NCBI GenBank assembly: GCA_017443345.1 | Contig: JAFSNR010000020.1 | Coordinates: 1 to 64,000 of the forward strand | Direction of reading: 5' to 3' | Length of the DNA stretch: 64,000 nucleotides | Source of the DNA: Prevotella sp. | Lineage (GTDB): Bacteria > Bacteroidota > Bacteroidia > Bacteroidales > Bacteroidaceae | Shown here: positions 9,226 to 17,211 of the stretch, piece after piece | How the letters are laid out: every line of letters starts with the position of its first letter | How positions within the stretch are numbered: the first letter of the stretch is position 1 | Program-made: the position numbers and the translations under genes | The notes under the pieces: generated by a model | Databases searched by the model: none | The model's input: only the letters and a program-made list of their open reading frames with translations | What the model was told of the DNA's origin: nothing

Positions 9226-10719
9226 TTATCTGGATTTGAAATTTTGTGAGTTTCTCTCCTTTAATTTCCTCCTTTGTTCAGTTATCTCTTCCAACAGATC
9301 AATCAACGATGCGTGTTCTTGGACAGAAAAACATGTGGCATTTTTTATACAATCAGTAACATTTTCAACACTGTGATACTCTGCCTTTACCGAGTACTCC
9401 TCAATCACCACAGGAAATACTAGAAAATCTTTATTATTGCCGTTTAGCTTTTCATCAGCCTTTTTCCACTCTAGTTGATAGTAACGTGACTTCTGGCTTT
9501 CCAAATCCTTCCTCGTCTGATTACTTAATATCGGTATAAAGACATTACTCTGCATGACACCTTTGGCTATCTCCTTGTTAAATCGGTCGCCTGCCCTAAG
9601 ACGGATGTCGAACCACACCTTTTGTCGTTGGCTCAAAAGGAACTCGTAGATGATGTTGGCCGTAGGAAAGTCTTCACTGGCATAGGAGATAAAGACATCG
9701 CCAACTTGGGGCGGGATGTCTTTAATGAGTTCAGGAGCGAGCAGGGTCATAAAAGCACGCGAATCTTCAAAATAATTAATCCGCTTTCTTTTGATAAATG
9801 ACTTCGTTTTCCCTTCGTCACTATCGGCATCTGAAAGCATTATGGCCACACTCCCCTTTTTAAAGGATGATTCATCGAAAAATTGAAAAGAGGACATGGA
9901 AGGCTTTTGACCGAGCAAGTACCAAAGGAAGCGAAAAACCCAATTTTCAAATTTACAACCTACTGCCATCACATCCTTATTAAGGATATACTGTAGCAAA
10001 TTGTTTGGCTTACGTGATGCTAACCAACAATCAATGGTATACATTTTCCTATCGTCGGTTATTGCAAACATATCGTTGGCACCCGCAACAGCTTTGCCAA
10101 AAGCGTAATATAACGTGGGATTGATGTCGTAGAACTCACTCTTCCTATTCACCTCAGTCATGATGTCTGTATTAGCCATATCCACATCGTCGTGAATATT
10201 CTTTATTACCAACTCTTCCCCCCATATTTTTCTTAAAGCATATTCCAGAATCGGATCAAAACAGGTTGTGATAATCAAGCGGAAGCACTTACTTTCTAAT
10301 AATAGATGTAATGCAGGATCAATCATGTCAAGCGCACCCTCACGCCAATCGTCATCTTTCTCTTGCAATATAGTATCAATATCTTGTAAGAGAGTTGGTG
10401 ACTCTTGCGCATCTGTAAGACATCGATATTTTTGATAAAATCTACCGTTTTCCCCTTCTCTCAATAATTCTAACAAGTATTGTTCCGAATCCCCATTCGA
10501 TTTATTTAAAATCTGATCAGTGTCAGTACTATTATCTTGCTTAAGAATGGCTTCACTTCCCACAACTAGCACATTCTTTCCACGCAAAGAATAATTAGTT
10601 AATCGCTCCTTGTTACTCTTCCAAACAGGATAAGTTTCAAAACGTTTGACAACAGGTTCGTCCCTTCGTTTGAAAACATTATCCTTTAACATGTCTAATT
10701 CCTCTCTTGTCATATCCAA
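9226..10719 (-). CDS. SIR2-like/TIR domain protein
   Basis: 497 residues. Residues about 48-330 follow the order of motifs in defence-type SIR2 domains: VGSEA (53-57) for the usual GAG-S, ITTCFD (150-155) for TTNYD, YYAFGKA (204-210) for the H-G segment, and VGCKFENW (253-260). The catalytic Asn and His positions read Cys153 and Phe207, so the SIR2 half looks inactive. Residues 340-475 are a TIR domain (DVFISYASEDF at 341, FDIRLRAGD at 370) with a candidate catalytic Glu417 in YYQLEW, so NAD cleavage or cyclisation is plausible. The next gene starts 3 bp downstream. TIR NADases in Thoeris and plant immunity make signalling ADP-ribose isomers or deplete NAD; which applies here is unknown. Confidence 0.8.
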   Translation of the reverse strand: MDMTREELDMLKDNVFKRRDEPVVKRFETYPVWKSNKERLTNYSLRGKNVLVVGSEAILKQDNSTDTDQILNKSNGDSEQYLLELLREGENGRFYQKYRCLTDAQESPTLLQDIDTILQEKDDDWREGALDMIDPALHLLLESKCFRLIITTCFDPILEYALRKIWGEELVIKNIHDDVDMANTDIMTEVNRKSEFYDINPTLYYAFGKAVAGANDMFAITDDRKMYTIDCWLASRKPNNLLQYILNKDVMAVGCKFENWVFRFLWYLLGQKPSMSSFQFFDESSFKKGSVAIMLSDADSDEGKTKSFIKRKRINYFEDSRAFMTLLAPELIKDIPPQVGDVFISYASEDFPTANIIYEFLLSQRQKVWFDIRLRAGDRFNKEIAKGVMQSNVFIPILSNQTRKDLESQKSRYYQLEWKKADEKLNGNNKDFLVFPVVIEEYSVKAEYHSVENVTDCIKNATCFSVQEHASLIDLLEEITEQRRKLKERNSQNFKSR

Positions 10720-10790
10720 TAATGATTACACTCCGTTTTTTTTTATTTAATTTCGCTAAGCCACAGCTCCACTGTATTAAACTTACAAAT

Positions 10791-11747
10791 TCATTTTATC
10801 AGTCTGTTCCTTATACTCAAACATTTCTCCATCCGCTTGCCATTAACAGCATAAAGGTATGTGCTATGTGCTGATTCTGGTAGATATGTAAGAGATTTCG
10901 AGAACTTGCGAAGTGTGGATAGAGTATGATCAATAGCATCCAAAGGAGGGGTCGAATTTCCATTCAGACTGCTTTCTGTGAAAAGAGCCATAGGAATCAA
11001 CATCTGACGAGCAGTACCTTTGTCTTTGTTAAAAGCCGCCAATTTGTGGCTTGCCTCCACAAGATAATAGTTGGATATTATCATGCGATTATGCAGTTTG
11101 TTGTAGATAGAGCAATCTGGTGTTATCCCAATAACCTCCATAGTAATCGGATAGTCACGGTTTAACTGCTGTTTTACTTCTTCTAACAACCTAGCAATTT
11201 CATCGAAGGAGTAATTCTCATCTTTAGCCATATTGTCAAAGACAATCGTTACATGGTAATTACCACCAAGAAATTGCTTGGGTAATAATTCACCAAGGAT
11301 ATCTTTGATATTGGCAATGCCATCACCTGCATTAGGACGCTTGAAAGCAAAGAGATAACGATCTGTCAACAACAATGCATTTGAAGGCAATTGCTCCACG
11401 CTATCTAATACAGTGTCCCAACCACGTCCCAATTTTTCTTGTTCTTTTGCGATATGGATATCGTTGACATCGATTAAGGGACTGATATTGGGGCTGTCAC
11501 CACTCACACACATTACACCATAGGTTCTCTGTATAGCAAGTGCTTCTGCAGAAGTAATGTCTAGGATATATAATGCAGAAGGATTCTTTAGCACGTTTTC
11601 CGGATGCTCCTTATACCTTTCTGTATCAGCTTCTTTTAATAACTGTAAGGGCTGCTTATTTAAAAGCTTACCCAGATAGGACAGGCCTGTCGTTGCATAA
11701 CTGGTAATGCTTTTATAAGCTGACTCGGATATATAAACCTTAAACAT
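10791..11747 (-). CDS. Hypothetical protein, first gene of the SIR2/TIR-STAND operon
   Basis: 318 residues with no signal peptide or membrane helix. The centre has alternating strands and helices (ALLLTDRYLFAF near 125, YHVTIVFDN near 165, TMEVIGITPD near 200). An H-N-R motif followed by a hydrophobic strand (LHNRMIISNYYLV, about 220) recalls the HxR/HxK strand of phospholipase-D-like folds such as the MIT C-terminal domain. That resemblance is weak and from memory. It has its own promoter (-7 box 11785-11792), which probably also serves the genes down to TerB. A 71-bp gap separates it from the SIR2/TIR gene. Function unknown. Confidence 0.65.
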   Translation of the reverse strand: MFKVYISESAYKSITSYATTGLSYLGKLLNKQPLQLLKEADTERYKEHPENVLKNPSALYILDITSAEALAIQRTYGVMCVSGDSPNISPLIDVNDIHIAKEQEKLGRGWDTVLDSVEQLPSNALLLTDRYLFAFKRPNAGDGIANIKDILGELLPKQFLGGNYHVTIVFDNMAKDENYSFDEIARLLEEVKQQLNRDYPITMEVIGITPDCSIYNKLHNRMIISNYYLVEASHKLAAFNKDKGTARQMLIPMALFTESSLNGNSTPPLDAIDHTLSTLRKFSKSLTYLPESAHSTYLYAVNGKRMEKCLSIRNRLIK

Positions 11748-11784
11748 AATTCTTGCCTTTTGTTATTGATAAATTATTATGTGG

Positions 11785-11792
11785 CAAAATTA
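11785..11792 (-). promoter_or_regulatory. Bacteroidota -7 promoter element
   Basis: On the minus strand this reads TAATTTTG followed by CC, matching TAnnTTTG, 37 bp upstream of the start codon at 11747. It is the only good match in the 174-bp gap after the small beta-rich gene, so the 11747-to-1036 gene run probably forms its own transcription unit. Confidence 0.55.
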
Positions 11793-11921
11793 CAAAAAAA
11801 ACAGCATAATTGAGTCAGATTGAAAGAAAAAATGCATTATGACCTCATTTTTAGCCATCAAGTCCTCTTTAAAAGCCAGAATTCAGACAAATATTCATCG
11901 TTAGCTTTCGTCGAAGATGAT

Positions 11922-12425
11922 TTAAAGTTTATTTGGCCAGCCTGCGATTTCGCCATGTGTGTAAAGGTGAAAGCGGACATCTACTTCTTCTGTTTCATTG
12001 TCGCGCCAAACGAAGCTATGTGCAGGCTGGCTGTCATCATCAAGGGAAAAATCTACGACGAGCACAGAATCATCATCGTCGTCATGAATGAGGAGGTTGT
12101 AAATGCCAGGAGCCCAGTCTTCTATATACCAGAAAAGGAACTTTATAGATGGTCCGGAACATGCGCCATAAGAAAGGCTGGCTGTCTTTGTATCAGCCAT
12201 CAAGGTGGAATCAGCGGCATAGATGAATGCATTGAATCGGTCCAATTTGAAGAAGGATTTCTCTCTTCCTACCAGATCAATCTGGCCCATGCCAATCGCT
12301 GAATCCTTTTCAGGAAAATGCAACGTAAGACATACGGAGGTAACCTGATTCCAATCACGCTCAACATTGCGCTCCTGCTGGAGAAAACGGTAATGCAATT
12401 CTAACTGTTCAAGAATCTGTTTCAT
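11922..12425 (-). CDS. Small beta-rich protein sharing a domain with the neighbouring AAA+ protein
   Basis: 167 residues. Its second half (FNAFIYAADS, then DWAPGIYNLLIHDDDDD and VVDFSLDDD) lines up closely with residues about 115-180 of the AAA+ protein at 14532-16820 (FTCYIYTDT, TWLPGKYLLFVYDDLDD, RIEFSLDDE). So it is a stand-alone copy of that protein's N-terminal beta domain. It lies 44 bp after the AAA+ gene at 12470-14059 and is probably co-transcribed with it, which suggests an adaptor or substrate-recognition subunit. I know no family name for this domain. A plus-strand open frame (11820-12302) across this gene is a shadow. Confidence 0.7.
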   Translation of the reverse strand: MKQILEQLELHYRFLQQERNVERDWNQVTSVCLTLHFPEKDSAIGMGQIDLVGREKSFFKLDRFNAFIYAADSTLMADTKTASLSYGACSGPSIKFLFWYIEDWAPGIYNLLIHDDDDDSVLVVDFSLDDDSQPAHSFVWRDNETEEVDVRFHLYTHGEIAGWPNKL

Positions 12426-12469
12426 TCTTTTTGTTCCATAATTGTTTATAATGTTTGACTTTTATTAAA

Positions 12470-14059
12470 CTAGAAACCGATGTGTCTCTTCTCTTTTGGA
12501 ACTTCAATGGGTTGGATGTCCTCTGGAGTGAGCAGGCGTAACTGTTGTTTGTCAACAAGTCGTTGCTTGACGCAGCGGGTGGCATGCTGGATATAGATTC
12601 GCTCCAGTTGATTGGCCACAAAACGGGCATTGCCCCATGTCTGTGAGTCACGCTGACTGTACGCCTTTGCCAGAAGCAGGCGATACTTATCCCAAGCTTC
12701 TGGAGTAAACTCATATTCATATTCCTTCACCCTACGACGTGTAATCTCCAACAGTTCGTCTATGGTAAAGTCTGCGAACTCAAATCTATTGGGGAAGCGC
12801 GAATATAAACCAGGATTACTTTCGAGCAACTTCTCCATTGGTTCCTTGTAGCCACACAGGACAATGGCAATATCACGTTGTTTCTCATCTGCTGAAATGT
12901 TCATCAGCAACGGAACAACAAGTTTGCCAGGATCGCTTTCGTGTTTGCTGTTCAACTGATAGGCTTCATCAATCATCAGCACTCCTCCTTGTGCCATTTC
13001 AACGACCTGTCTCACCGATCGCTCTTCATCTCCCCATAAGGTGCCTAGAAAAGTGCCCCTGTCACAAACGACAACATGGCCTTTGGAGAGAGCACCTGCC
13101 TGTCGCAGCAGAGAGCCGAATATCTTGCACACAGTAGTCTTACCAGTTCCGGGTCTTCCTAAAAACACGCTATGCAACGACACCGCATGTTGCTTGCCGT
13201 TAGGGTACATCCTGCTCATCAGTTTGTTATAGCTTGTCAATGCCACCAGTTCGTCCATACGACGTTTGATGTCATCACATCCTACTAACTTATCCAGTTC
13301 TTCTCGTGGATTGGCAATCGGACGAAGCACCTCAACCTTGACGCTGATTTTATCATTTTGATAAATGTTGCCATCTGGAAAAGATAGGTCTTCAATCTTA
13401 TGAACACTTTCTTCTGGGGAATCCTTTATGCTTACCTCTTCCTCATCGACATCTTCTTTATCTGTGGCTTGACCCTCTCCAAGGTACTTAGTGAGATCTC
13501 GTGCTTTAAATTCATAGTCCCTGATATATGCCTCTTCGTCCAAAATAGCACGTAGGATAGTATTTGCTTCCTTACTATATGACTGGTTTGTTGCTATCTC
13601 TCTATGCCGGAGCCCTTTTAGCCCATCAATAACCGTTATGTTCATGGCGCTCCATTTATCTTTCATGTCTTTGGCATTTAGGATATTACTTTCTGATAAC
13701 AGTACGCCTTGAATATCCACGGGCGGGAATATGTTTATGGCACGATGATCCATCTCCTTCATCGCCTCTGACAATTGCCAGACAGGACTCGTCCGTGATT
13801 CATTGTAAGAGTAATACTCTGGTATATTAAGGTCATAAGGGTCTTGTTCATCTGCAATTTCTTCCCTGTTGCCGCAGAGATCGAAGCAAACCACAACCAT
13901 ACTATTAGCATGGATATAGATAAAGATATTCTTATCCAGTAAATCAGGCTCATAGCCCTTCAAATGAGTAGAATAAACAGCATGGTTTACACCAAGTCTA
14001 TCCATGTGATCCAAAATCGTTTCCTTTGTCTGTTTGCGAAAATCATCAATCAATGCCAT
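12470..14059 (-). CDS. CbbX/CfxX-type AAA+ ATPase (minus strand)
   Basis: 529 residues from the Met at 14059 (MALIDDF). An upstream in-frame Met at 14140 adds 27 residues of unlikely composition. The N-terminal 200 residues match nothing I recognise, then an acidic linker follows. The AAA+ core has Walker A GRPGTGKTT at about 301-309, a Walker B ending MIDEAY, a pore-type loop (TFLGTLWGDEE) and an arginine finger region (YSRFPNRFEF). CbbX-like ATPases remodel protein complexes; relatives include rubisco activase CbbX and EccA of type VII secretion. It is AT-rich, unlike the second AAA+ protein encoded divergently at 14532. The pair may act together, but their N-terminal parts differ. Confidence 0.85.
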   Translation of the reverse strand: MALIDDFRKQTKETILDHMDRLGVNHAVYSTHLKGYEPDLLDKNIFIYIHANSMVVVCFDLCGNREEIADEQDPYDLNIPEYYSYNESRTSPVWQLSEAMKEMDHRAINIFPPVDIQGVLLSESNILNAKDMKDKWSAMNITVIDGLKGLRHREIATNQSYSKEANTILRAILDEEAYIRDYEFKARDLTKYLGEGQATDKEDVDEEEVSIKDSPEESVHKIEDLSFPDGNIYQNDKISVKVEVLRPIANPREELDKLVGCDDIKRRMDELVALTSYNKLMSRMYPNGKQHAVSLHSVFLGRPGTGKTTVCKIFGSLLRQAGALSKGHVVVCDRGTFLGTLWGDEERSVRQVVEMAQGGVLMIDEAYQLNSKHESDPGKLVVPLLMNISADEKQRDIAIVLCGYKEPMEKLLESNPGLYSRFPNRFEFADFTIDELLEITRRRVKEYEYEFTPEAWDKYRLLLAKAYSQRDSQTWGNARFVANQLERIYIQHATRCVKQRLVDKQQLRLLTPEDIQPIEVPKEKRHIGF

Positions 14060-14220
14060 AGTTTTCTGTTTTGTCCAATAAGATAGACACCTATACGGCC
14101 AGGTTTCTATCACTTCATGCAAAAAAACTTTGAGGAGCAATCAGTCTATTATCGGATTCTTATGATTTTTACGCTGCTCGCGTACAGGCATGAGCGGCAA
14201 AATGTTAAATTTTGAAAGAA

Positions 14221-14256
14221 ATCCCGATATTTGTTTGGAAGATATCGGGATTTTTT
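14221..14256 (+). terminator. Terminator-like inverted repeat just before a promoter
   Basis: A perfect 10-bp stem (14221-14230 with 14242-14251, arms ATCCCGATAT and ATATCGGGAT) with an 11-base loop runs into six Ts (14251-14256). It has the form of an intrinsic terminator for plus-strand transcription, yet no plus-strand gene lies before it. It also overlaps the -33 region of the promoter at 14259, so it may instead be an operator. Confidence 0.55.
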
Positions 14257-14258
14257 CA

Positions 14259-14266
14259 TATATTTG
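14259..14266 (+). promoter_or_regulatory. Bacteroidota -7 promoter element
   Basis: TATATTTG followed by C, matching TAnnTTTG. It would start a transcript at about 14273 with a leader of roughly 260 bases ahead of the AAA+ gene at 14532. Confidence 0.6.
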
Positions 14267-14272
14267 CAGCCG

Positions 14273-14531
14273 CAAATCAAAAGAAAGCATGACAATCAAG
14301 TAACAATTATCACAAAACTCGGTAACAATTAGTATGCACTGGCTGTAAAAGGCCAGCGGGATCGTACGCTCTTTGACTTATTGACACACACAAACGTTTT
14401 GTGATAGAGACTTCGGGTAAATCTCTATGAACCTTACTGGACGATGGCCCTGCGGCCGTTGTCCAAACACCTCTCGCGCCTTTTTATAAAGGCATACAAT
14501 ACCAGTTTTTAGACAATAGACCTTTTTATTT
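14273..14531 (+). ncRNA. Structured 5' leader with four hairpins (candidate cis-regulatory RNA)
   Basis: Four stems can be drawn by eye. H1 is 14339-14356 (CTGGC/GCCAG). H2 is 14404-14428 (ATAGAGA/TCTCTAT). H3 is 14438-14465, a 12-bp stem with two G-U pairs around a CTGC loop. H4 is 14478-14493 (GCCTTT, loop TTAT, AAAGGC). No open frame of note lies inside. The density of stems in a leader of this length is unusual for this window. It could be a riboswitch-like element, a protein-binding leader or a separate small RNA. No known family was recognised. Confidence 0.4.
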
Positions 14532-16820
14532 ATGCAGAAAGATCAGAAACACCAGTCCGACGAAGAATTTGAACTGTTATTGAAAAAGTTCATCGACAGC
14601 AATTTTGACGATGACGACCTTGAAGATGAAGTATCTTTCGAAAGCCTTGATGACCCAACGTCATGCGAGCTCGCACTTCCCTTCCCACGGGAGATCGATG
14701 ACAAGGTGGCTGAGGGCATGATGGCTTTAAACCATGACAAACGCAATTTCCTCGACGATGTGGCATCCATTCAGGTGGATGTGTTGCCCGGCTACAAAAA
14801 GGGATGGTACAGCGAGGGTGCCATAGCCATTACTCTAAGGGCGAAGCGTGGCGTCGACTTGAAAAGACACCACTTCACCTGCTATATTTACACCGACACT
14901 TACTTCCCGATGTGTGTAAGTGCGAAAGACCGGAAAAAGGGTAGTATGCACAAGTTTTCCGACATCATCCTCTGTCAGAAGACCTGGCTTCCTGGTAAGT
15001 ACCTGTTATTTGTCTACGACGATTTGGACGATACCCTTCAGCGTATCGAATTCTCACTCGACGACGAACTGAACGTGACCCAAGGGGAACCTCAGTTATG
15101 CCTGTTCTCAGGTAAGGAGCACACGATGACCTCCTGCCTGCAGACAGAAGCTGAGTGGGACTTCATGGCTAAGCGTCCAGGTATGGCCCAGTTCCGCTCC
15201 AAGGTGATGCACCAGCGCCATCTGGAACTATTCAACGAGTTCCGCAAGGACGTAGGACTGAAAGCCCTCCATATCAACAGGAATCTTCTGATTTGTACGC
15301 ACAACAGCGATGTGACCTCAACTGTATTGAAGGCATTACAGAGCATGGTTGCCTACAACTATGGTTTCAGCAACATCGACTGTTCTACGCTCTTCGACCT
15401 CTCCCGCTCCAATCCCTACGAGCCGCTTGCTGAGCAGATCAGCGAGACTGACAGAAAAGTGCTCTGCCTCACTCGTATCAACGAGCTGACGAGCTCCAAC
15501 GGGAAGGTCATCATGCGGAAGATCCTCGAACGCGTGCGCGAATCGGATGGGAGCATCCCCCTCTGGCTTTGCGGTACGCGACAGGAGATCGACGACCTCT
15601 TGGGGCTCTTCCCTTCCCTCCGACAGTTCTTCCGTAGCGACAGTTACTACGAGCAAGAGCCCTATACGGCTTTCGAGCTGGTGCAGGCCTTCTTTGAGCA
15701 GCTGAGAGAAGAATGTCTGGAACCTGACGATATCGTCAGGAACCGACTCTCACGGGCCATCCTGCAAGGGTATGAACGTGGCACATTGACCAACTGGTCG
15801 CTCAGTGACATCCGTCAGTTTATCGCCGAGGACATCATCCCTCACTATCTCGAGCGCGCCATGCCCCTGATGGAGATCGACAAGACCACTCCGCTCAGCG
15901 AAGCAGACATCCCCTTCGAGAAACTGACAACCGCAAGTTCCGCTTTCGATGACAGCATGCGCGAACTCAACGCCATGATCGGCCTCGAAAACGTGAAGCA
16001 AGGCATCATGACGATGGCCAACCAGACGCGCCTTTTCATCGAGCGTCGCCGTCGAGGTCTTAAGACCAATGGCCATCAGGTGTATCACTCCATTTTCACG
16101 GGTAACCCTGGTACAGGAAAGACCACGGTAGCCCGTCAACTCGGCAAACTCTACCATGCCCTCGGGCTGCTCTCCAAAGGCGAGGTCATTGCCGTAGACC
16201 GTACCCGCCTCGTGGGCCAGTATATTGGTCAGACAGAGGAAAACATGAAGACGATCCTCGAAGAGGCCAAGGGTAACGTGCTTTTCATCGATGAGGCCTA
16301 CACCCTCATCACGTGCAAAGATGACAAGAAGGATTTCGGAGGGCGCGTGCTCGACTCCCTGCTCACGGTGCTCACCCAACCCAATCCTGACATGCTCATC
16401 GTTCTCGCAGGCTATCCACAGGAGATGGAGGCCATGCTCTCCACCAATCCTGGACTCTCAGGCCGTTTCCCTTTCCGCTACCAGTTTGAGGACTACTCCG
16501 CTGAGCAGCTGATGGAGATTGCCCGAAAGCTATTCGAGCGCGACGAGTTTATTCTCACCGATGAGGCTGATGCTGAGATGCAGCAGATCATTGGTCAAGT
16601 ACTGGGGCAAAAAATGCCCAACTTCGGCAACGCCCGCTGGATCGATCAGTTTGTCAACAACGGCATTATCCCCGCGATGGCAGACCGCATCTTCTCCACA
16701 GGCAGCACCGACTACCAGCTCATCGAAGCCTCCGACATCACGAAGGCCTTCGAGAAGTTCAATCCAAAAGCCACCGAGCTGAAGCCCGCCCGCCACAGGG
16801 TCAAGGGCTTCAGCGCCTGA
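14532..16820 (+). CDS. CbbX-type AAA+ ATPase with N-terminal beta domain
   Basis: 762 residues. An acidic start (1-60) is followed by a beta-rich domain at about 75-185 that is also encoded as a separate protein at 11922-12425. Residues about 200-450 may be a degenerate ATPase-like or helical region. The CbbX-type AAA+ core has Walker A GNPGTGKTT from residue 524, pore loop VGQYIGQ, Walker B FIDEAYTL with Asp587-Glu588, and an arginine-finger segment (GLSGRFPFRY). ATP-driven remodelling of a protein partner is the family role; the target is unknown. Base composition is much more GC-rich than the minus-strand block to its left, so the two blocks may differ in age. A 95-residue gene follows 33 bp later. 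Confidence 0.85.
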   Translation: MQKDQKHQSDEEFELLLKKFIDSNFDDDDLEDEVSFESLDDPTSCELALPFPREIDDKVAEGMMALNHDKRNFLDDVASIQVDVLPGYKKGWYSEGAIAITLRAKRGVDLKRHHFTCYIYTDTYFPMCVSAKDRKKGSMHKFSDIILCQKTWLPGKYLLFVYDDLDDTLQRIEFSLDDELNVTQGEPQLCLFSGKEHTMTSCLQTEAEWDFMAKRPGMAQFRSKVMHQRHLELFNEFRKDVGLKALHINRNLLICTHNSDVTSTVLKALQSMVAYNYGFSNIDCSTLFDLSRSNPYEPLAEQISETDRKVLCLTRINELTSSNGKVIMRKILERVRESDGSIPLWLCGTRQEIDDLLGLFPSLRQFFRSDSYYEQEPYTAFELVQAFFEQLREECLEPDDIVRNRLSRAILQGYERGTLTNWSLSDIRQFIAEDIIPHYLERAMPLMEIDKTTPLSEADIPFEKLTTASSAFDDSMRELNAMIGLENVKQGIMTMANQTRLFIERRRRGLKTNGHQVYHSIFTGNPGTGKTTVARQLGKLYHALGLLSKGEVIAVDRTRLVGQYIGQTEENMKTILEEAKGNVLFIDEAYTLITCKDDKKDFGGRVLDSLLTVLTQPNPDMLIVLAGYPQEMEAMLSTNPGLSGRFPFRYQFEDYSAEQLMEIARKLFERDEFILTDEADAEMQQIIGQVLGQKMPNFGNARWIDQFVNNGIIPAMADRIFSTGSTDYQLIEASDITKAFEKFNPKATELKPARHRVKGFSA

Positions 16821-16853
16821 TGGCCAATTTTATGAATTCACAAAAATGTTGAT

Positions 16854-17141
16854 ATGATGTATACGATTTTTCAAGACCATGAAGGCGATTTGGTACTCGT
16901 TATCGAACCACAGCCTACCGACCCAAACAATCCCATGTTTATTTACGACGGTGGCGACACCGCTCTCCTTTTCCGCGACTGGGACAGCAGTATCCGAATT
17001 AACAAGATCAGTGATGAAGCCCGTCCCATTCTGAAGAACGCTGAAGACATCTATGTCATAGAGTTGCAAGGCGAAGACCTCCTCCGCGACTATTTCGCCC
17101 CCATCCGCATCGTCAGCGATGTAAAGAAATTGATTGCATAG
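16854..17141 (+). CDS. Small hypothetical protein downstream of the AAA+ gene
   Basis: 95 residues, mixed alpha/beta by eye, acidic, with no membrane segment. Two adjacent ATG codons offer starts. It follows the AAA+ gene by 33 bp on the same strand, and its codon and base use match that gene, so the two are probably one transcription unit. No family recognised. A substrate or adaptor of the ATPase is one possibility, from position only. Confidence 0.65.
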   Translation: MMYTIFQDHEGDLVLVIEPQPTDPNNPMFIYDGGDTALLFRDWDSSIRINKISDEARPILKNAEDIYVIELQGEDLLRDYFAPIRIVSDVKKLIA

Positions 17142-17150
17142 ACAAAACTC

Positions 17151-17185
17151 GGTACACAAGTTTGTGGACCACAAATTTGTGTACC
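17151..17185. repeat. 17-bp near-perfect palindrome between convergent genes
   Basis: The arms GGTACACAAGTTTGTGG and CCACAAATTTGTGTACC pair with one G-T wobble around a single central A. As RNA it would form a long hairpin, but neither side has a good T run, so a simple intrinsic terminator is not certain. It lies between the convergent stops at 17141 and 17212. Confidence 0.6.
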
Positions 17186-17211
17186 ATACTATCAAGTCTC
17201 ATCTTTCTTTG

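Larger units (their letters stand above)
14060..14531. other. Divergent intergenic region between two AAA+ genes
   Basis: Starting from the chosen minus-strand start, this 470-bp gap holds no gene I can support. Its plus-strand half contains a terminator-like inverted repeat (14221-14251), a -7 promoter box (14259-14266) and a leader with four hairpins before the start at 14532. No convincing TAnnTTTG promoter for the minus-strand AAA+ gene was found. Confidence 0.6.

Noticed and set aside
11820-12302. Plus-strand open frame of 160 codons
   Set aside because: It lies across the minus-strand gene 11922-12425, whose product matches a domain of the neighbouring AAA+ protein. The plus-strand product is Cys/Ile-rich without any recognisable pattern.
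12470-16820. CbbX-type AAA+ proteins as type VII secretion EccA
   Set aside because: No EccB/C/D/E-like, WXG100 or FtsK-like genes are nearby.
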